Below are positions 61,978-64,000 of a DNA stretch of 64,000 nucleotides, one piece after another (the stretch's first letter is position 1; each line of letters starts with the position of its first letter). The notes beneath the pieces were generated by a model, which did no database searches, was not told where the DNA came from, and saw only the letters and a program-made list of their open reading frames with translations. The stretch comes from Rugamonas aquatica (GTDB taxonomy: Bacteria; Pseudomonadota; Gammaproteobacteria; Burkholderiales; Burkholderiaceae_D): the NCBI RefSeq assembly GCF_009380215.1, contig NZ_WHUG01000008.1, forward strand, positions 236,257-300,256. The letters run 5' to 3'. The translations under genes were made by a program, and so were the position numbers.

Positions 61978-62552
61978 TCGTCGCCATCGCCAACCAGAGC
62001 GGCGGCGCCGGCAAGACCATCGTCGCCAACAACCTGGCGCTGCTGCGGGCGCGGGCCGGGCGCAAGGTGATGCTGGTCGATACCGATCCCAAGGCCGCCG
62101 CCAGCAGCTGGTGCAGCGAGCTGGCCGCCGCCGGCGTGCGGCCGCGCGTGGCGACGCGCGCCATCACCGGCCGCTCGCTGGTGGAGGATCTGGAGCAGCT
62201 GCGCAACCGCTACAACGATATCGTCATCGACACCGAGGGCCGCGACACCGCCGAGAGCCGCGCCGCGCTGATCGCCGCGCGGCTGGTGGTGGTGCCGGTG
62301 ACGCCCATGCAGGTCGACCTGTCGACCCAGTACCAGCTGATCGCCCGGCTGAATGCGGCGCGCATGTTCAACCCCGGCTTGCGCGTGCTGTTCGTGCTGG
62401 TCGGCGGCGACGCCGAGCCCACCGCCGGGGAGCGCGCCGCCGTGCGCGCCTACGTGTCGCGGGTGATGTCGGCCACGCTGGCCAATACCGTCGTCCACGG
62501 ACAGGCGCCGGCCGATATGGACGCCCTGTACCGCGAAGTTTTTACCGCTTGA
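61974..62552 (+). CDS. Orphan ParA/MinD-family ATPase with altered Walker A
   Basis: This 192-residue P-loop protein starts MIVAIANQSGGAGKTIVANNLALLRARAGRKVMLVDTDPKAAASSW. The deviant Walker A should read KGGxGKT, but here S replaces the signature lysine (QSGGAGKT, GGAGKT at 10-15). Walker A' DTDPKAAAS and Walker B IVIDTEG are present. No ParB is encoded next to it, only the 103-residue unknown protein. ParA relatives position plasmids, chromosomes or protein clusters; the cargo here is unknown. Upstream in-frame codons overlap the partner gene and are rejected. Confidence 0.85.
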   Translation: MIVAIANQSGGAGKTIVANNLALLRARAGRKVMLVDTDPKAAASSWCSELAAAGVRPRVATRAITGRSLVEDLEQLRNRYNDIVIDTEGRDTAESRAALIAARLVVVPVTPMQVDLSTQYQLIARLNAARMFNPGLRVLFVLVGGDAEPTAGERAAVRAYVSRVMSATLANTVVHGQAPADMDALYREVFTA

Positions 62553-62584
62553 TTTGACTTAACCACTGTAAGAAAGACCGCAAC

Positions 62585-63346
62585 ATGAAAAAAATAATAC
62601 TCGCCGCAGCCATCGTCGCTGCTTTCACTGGCACGCAGGCTTGTGCCGAGGATGCCGCGCCGGCCGTCAAGCCGGACAATGAAACCAGCTTCAATGCGGC
62701 GCTGGTCAGCGACTACCGCTATCGCGGCATTTCGCAGACGCGCTTGAAACCGGCGCTGCAGGGCGGCTTCGATTACGTGAACAATCCGACCGGCCTGTAT
62801 GTGGGCACCTGGCTGTCGACCATCAAGTGGACCAAGGATGCCGGCGGCAGCGGCGACGTGGAGGTGGATATCTATGCCGGCAAGCGCGGGCAGGTCACGG
62901 CCGACGTGGCCTACGATGTGGGCGTGCTGACGTATGTGTATCCGTCGAACGGCCTGGCGCATGTCAGCGGTTTCGCCAACGCCAATACCACCGAGGTGTA
63001 TGGCCAGCTGGGTTATGGCCCGGCTTATATCAAGTATTCGCACGCCGTGACGAATCTGTTTGGTTTTGTCGACAGCAAGAACAGCGGCTATGTGGATATC
63101 GGCGCCAATATCGAGGCGGGCGAGGGCTTCACGGTCAACCTGCATGCGGGCCATCAGAACGTCAAGCATAACGGCGCTTCCAGCTACAGCGACTGGAAGA
63201 TCGGCGCGACCAGGGACTTCGGCGTGGTGACGGGCGCGCTGGCCGTCATCGGCACCAACGCCGGCAAGACGGCCTACGCGTCGCCGGCCAACGGCAAGTT
63301 CCTCGGCAAGACCGCGCTGCAGCTGACCATCAGCAAAGTGTTCTGA
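62585..63346 (+). CDS. TorF-family putative outer-membrane porin
   Basis: This 253-residue protein has a signal peptide (KKIILAAAIVAAFTGTQACAE) and then the family opening FNAALVSDYRYRGISQTRLKPALQGGFDYVNNPTGLYVGTWLST, with repeating amphipathic beta strands and a terminal SKVF. These TorF/TIGR02001-type proteins are thought to be small porins. The start follows TAAGAAAGACCGCAAC. It is 32 bases after the ParA-like gene, but a common function is not evident. Confidence 0.87.
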   Translation: MKKIILAAAIVAAFTGTQACAEDAAPAVKPDNETSFNAALVSDYRYRGISQTRLKPALQGGFDYVNNPTGLYVGTWLSTIKWTKDAGGSGDVEVDIYAGKRGQVTADVAYDVGVLTYVYPSNGLAHVSGFANANTTEVYGQLGYGPAYIKYSHAVTNLFGFVDSKNSGYVDIGANIEAGEGFTVNLHAGHQNVKHNGASSYSDWKIGATRDFGVVTGALAVIGTNAGKTAYASPANGKFLGKTALQLTISKVF

Positions 63347-63406
63347 CCGGATTGACGCCGGTTGCGTAAGGCGCGGCGCGTGGCGCGCGTCCCTTTTTTG
63401 GGTTCA

Positions 63407-64000
63407 TCACGGACTTCCGGGAACGTGTTTCGTCGCAGGACGTTTTTTGCGACGGCGGGAACCTCGTCCGGAACCGCTCTTGGGCTGCATGCCATTACCG
63501 GGCGTCGCGACTGGCATGCTGGGTTGGCGCGGCGGCCCCGATGGGCGCGCCACGGGTTGTCGTGCGGCGCGGGCGCGATCACCCTTGGGCGCCGCTGGAC
63601 TGTTTGTTTGGGGCCTTGATGATTGCGTGACCTGGTCTTGCGCCGGCTTGATTGCGGCCGGGGTATGCTGACGATCGTCCTGCGCCTCGCCGGCGAGCAA
63701 ACGCGCTATCGCCGCTTTCCGCGCCGCCCTGCAGACATCGGCCAGCAGCCATGCATCACTGCCGGGCAGGCGCAGCCAGATGGCTTTCCATGCGTTGCGG
63801 TTGCCGCTGCCCTGCAGGTTCGCAAAGCAGGAAGGCGACACCGCGTGTTTGCCGTACTTAATTTCCGCCCCTGCCACGGTGGCGAAATACTGCTGGCGAC
63901 CGAAGCTGGCGCGCAGCCGGGTGCCTTCGGGCAGAAACACCTCCTTCCATTGATAGCCTGCTTCGGAGAGCTCAGCCGGCTGCTGGGGAGGCGGCGGTGG
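63407..64000 (-). CDS. C-terminal part of a RAMA-like domain protein (partial)
   Basis: The open frame enters from the right edge. The visible portion starts in a Pro/Gln-rich linker and continues with YQWKEVFLPEGTRLRASFGRQQYFATVAGAEIKYGKHAVSPSCFANLQGSGNRNAWKAIWLRLPGSDAWL, which has the pattern of RAMA domains found with DNA-modification proteins. The tail of about 110 residues is Arg/Pro/Lys-rich (RGSRRRKKRPATKHV), suggesting nucleic acid binding. A GTG at 63940 would start within the domain and is rejected. Domain assignment is from recall. Confidence 0.65.
   Translation of the reverse strand, partial: PPPPPQQPAELSEAGYQWKEVFLPEGTRLRASFGRQQYFATVAGAEIKYGKHAVSPSCFANLQGSGNRNAWKAIWLRLPGSDAWLLADVCRAARKAAIARLLAGEAQDDRQHTPAAIKPAQDQVTQSSRPQTNSPAAPKGDRARAARQPVARPSGPPRQPSMPVATPGNGMQPKSGSGRGSRRRKKRPATKHVPGSP

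Overview
The window reads as chromosomal DNA of a GC-rich betaproteobacterium. Gene content and style (a one-block paa cluster, ParC/ParE, TorF-type porin, large TonB receptors, secreted M4 proteases, REP-like palindromes) suggest Burkholderiales, most likely Oxalobacteraceae (Massilia/Duganella type). That placement is inference from recalled families; no search was run.

Region 1 (1-12621): aerobic phenylacetate degradation. A partial paaX repressor is divergent from paaABCDE-paaG-paaH-paaI-paaK-paaJ-paaY-paaZ, which supplies every step from phenylacetate to the thiolysis products except a dedicated PaaF hydratase. A REP palindrome lies between paaA and paaB, and half of one is translated inside the N-terminus of PaaD.

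Region 2 (12638-18986): a MarR repressor with two operator-like palindromes facing an EamA exporter and a nitroreductase; a small membrane protein; a mazEF-type toxin-antitoxin pair; an M24 peptidase; a PHP-type putative lipoprotein.

Region 3 (18997-33168): two paralogous secreted M4 metalloproteases flank a ten-gene, translationally coupled operon for an atypical type II/type IV-pilus-like secretion machine (GspF, GspE, PilM-, PilN-, PilO- and PilP-like proteins, a TPR-secretin, three pseudopilins). The two protease genes share a 16-base upstream element.

Region 4 (33169-37265): an AT-rich gap, an ACT-like protein, a DUF6445-like oxygenase coupled to argH, and a small acetyltransferase.

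Region 5 (37267-54607): the most interesting part. It encodes three signal-peptide-bearing cyanophycinases, two TonB-dependent receptors, a YfcC-type basic amino acid/dipeptide transporter, two paralogous zinc aspartoacylase/succinylglutamate desuccinylase-fold enzymes (candidate beta-Asp-Arg dipeptidases), an N-succinylamino acid racemase-type enolase, a GlxA/ArgR-type AraC regulator and arginine N-succinyltransferase. No cyanophycin synthetase or classical isoaspartyl dipeptidase is seen. I read it as a scavenging locus: cyanophycin is cut outside, the dipeptides are imported, split in the cytosol, and arginine enters the succinyl pathway. A non-coding cluster of short inverted and direct repeats (45527-45772) sits in its middle.

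Region 6 (54676-64000): a secreted M64 peptidase, an Ala/Lys-rich exported protein, parC with an unusual Gly/Asn-rich N-terminal extension, parE, an orphan ParA-like ATPase lacking the signature lysine with a small unknown partner, a TorF-type porin, and the end of a RAMA-like domain protein. No rRNA, tRNA, CRISPR array or intact insertion sequence was recognised.
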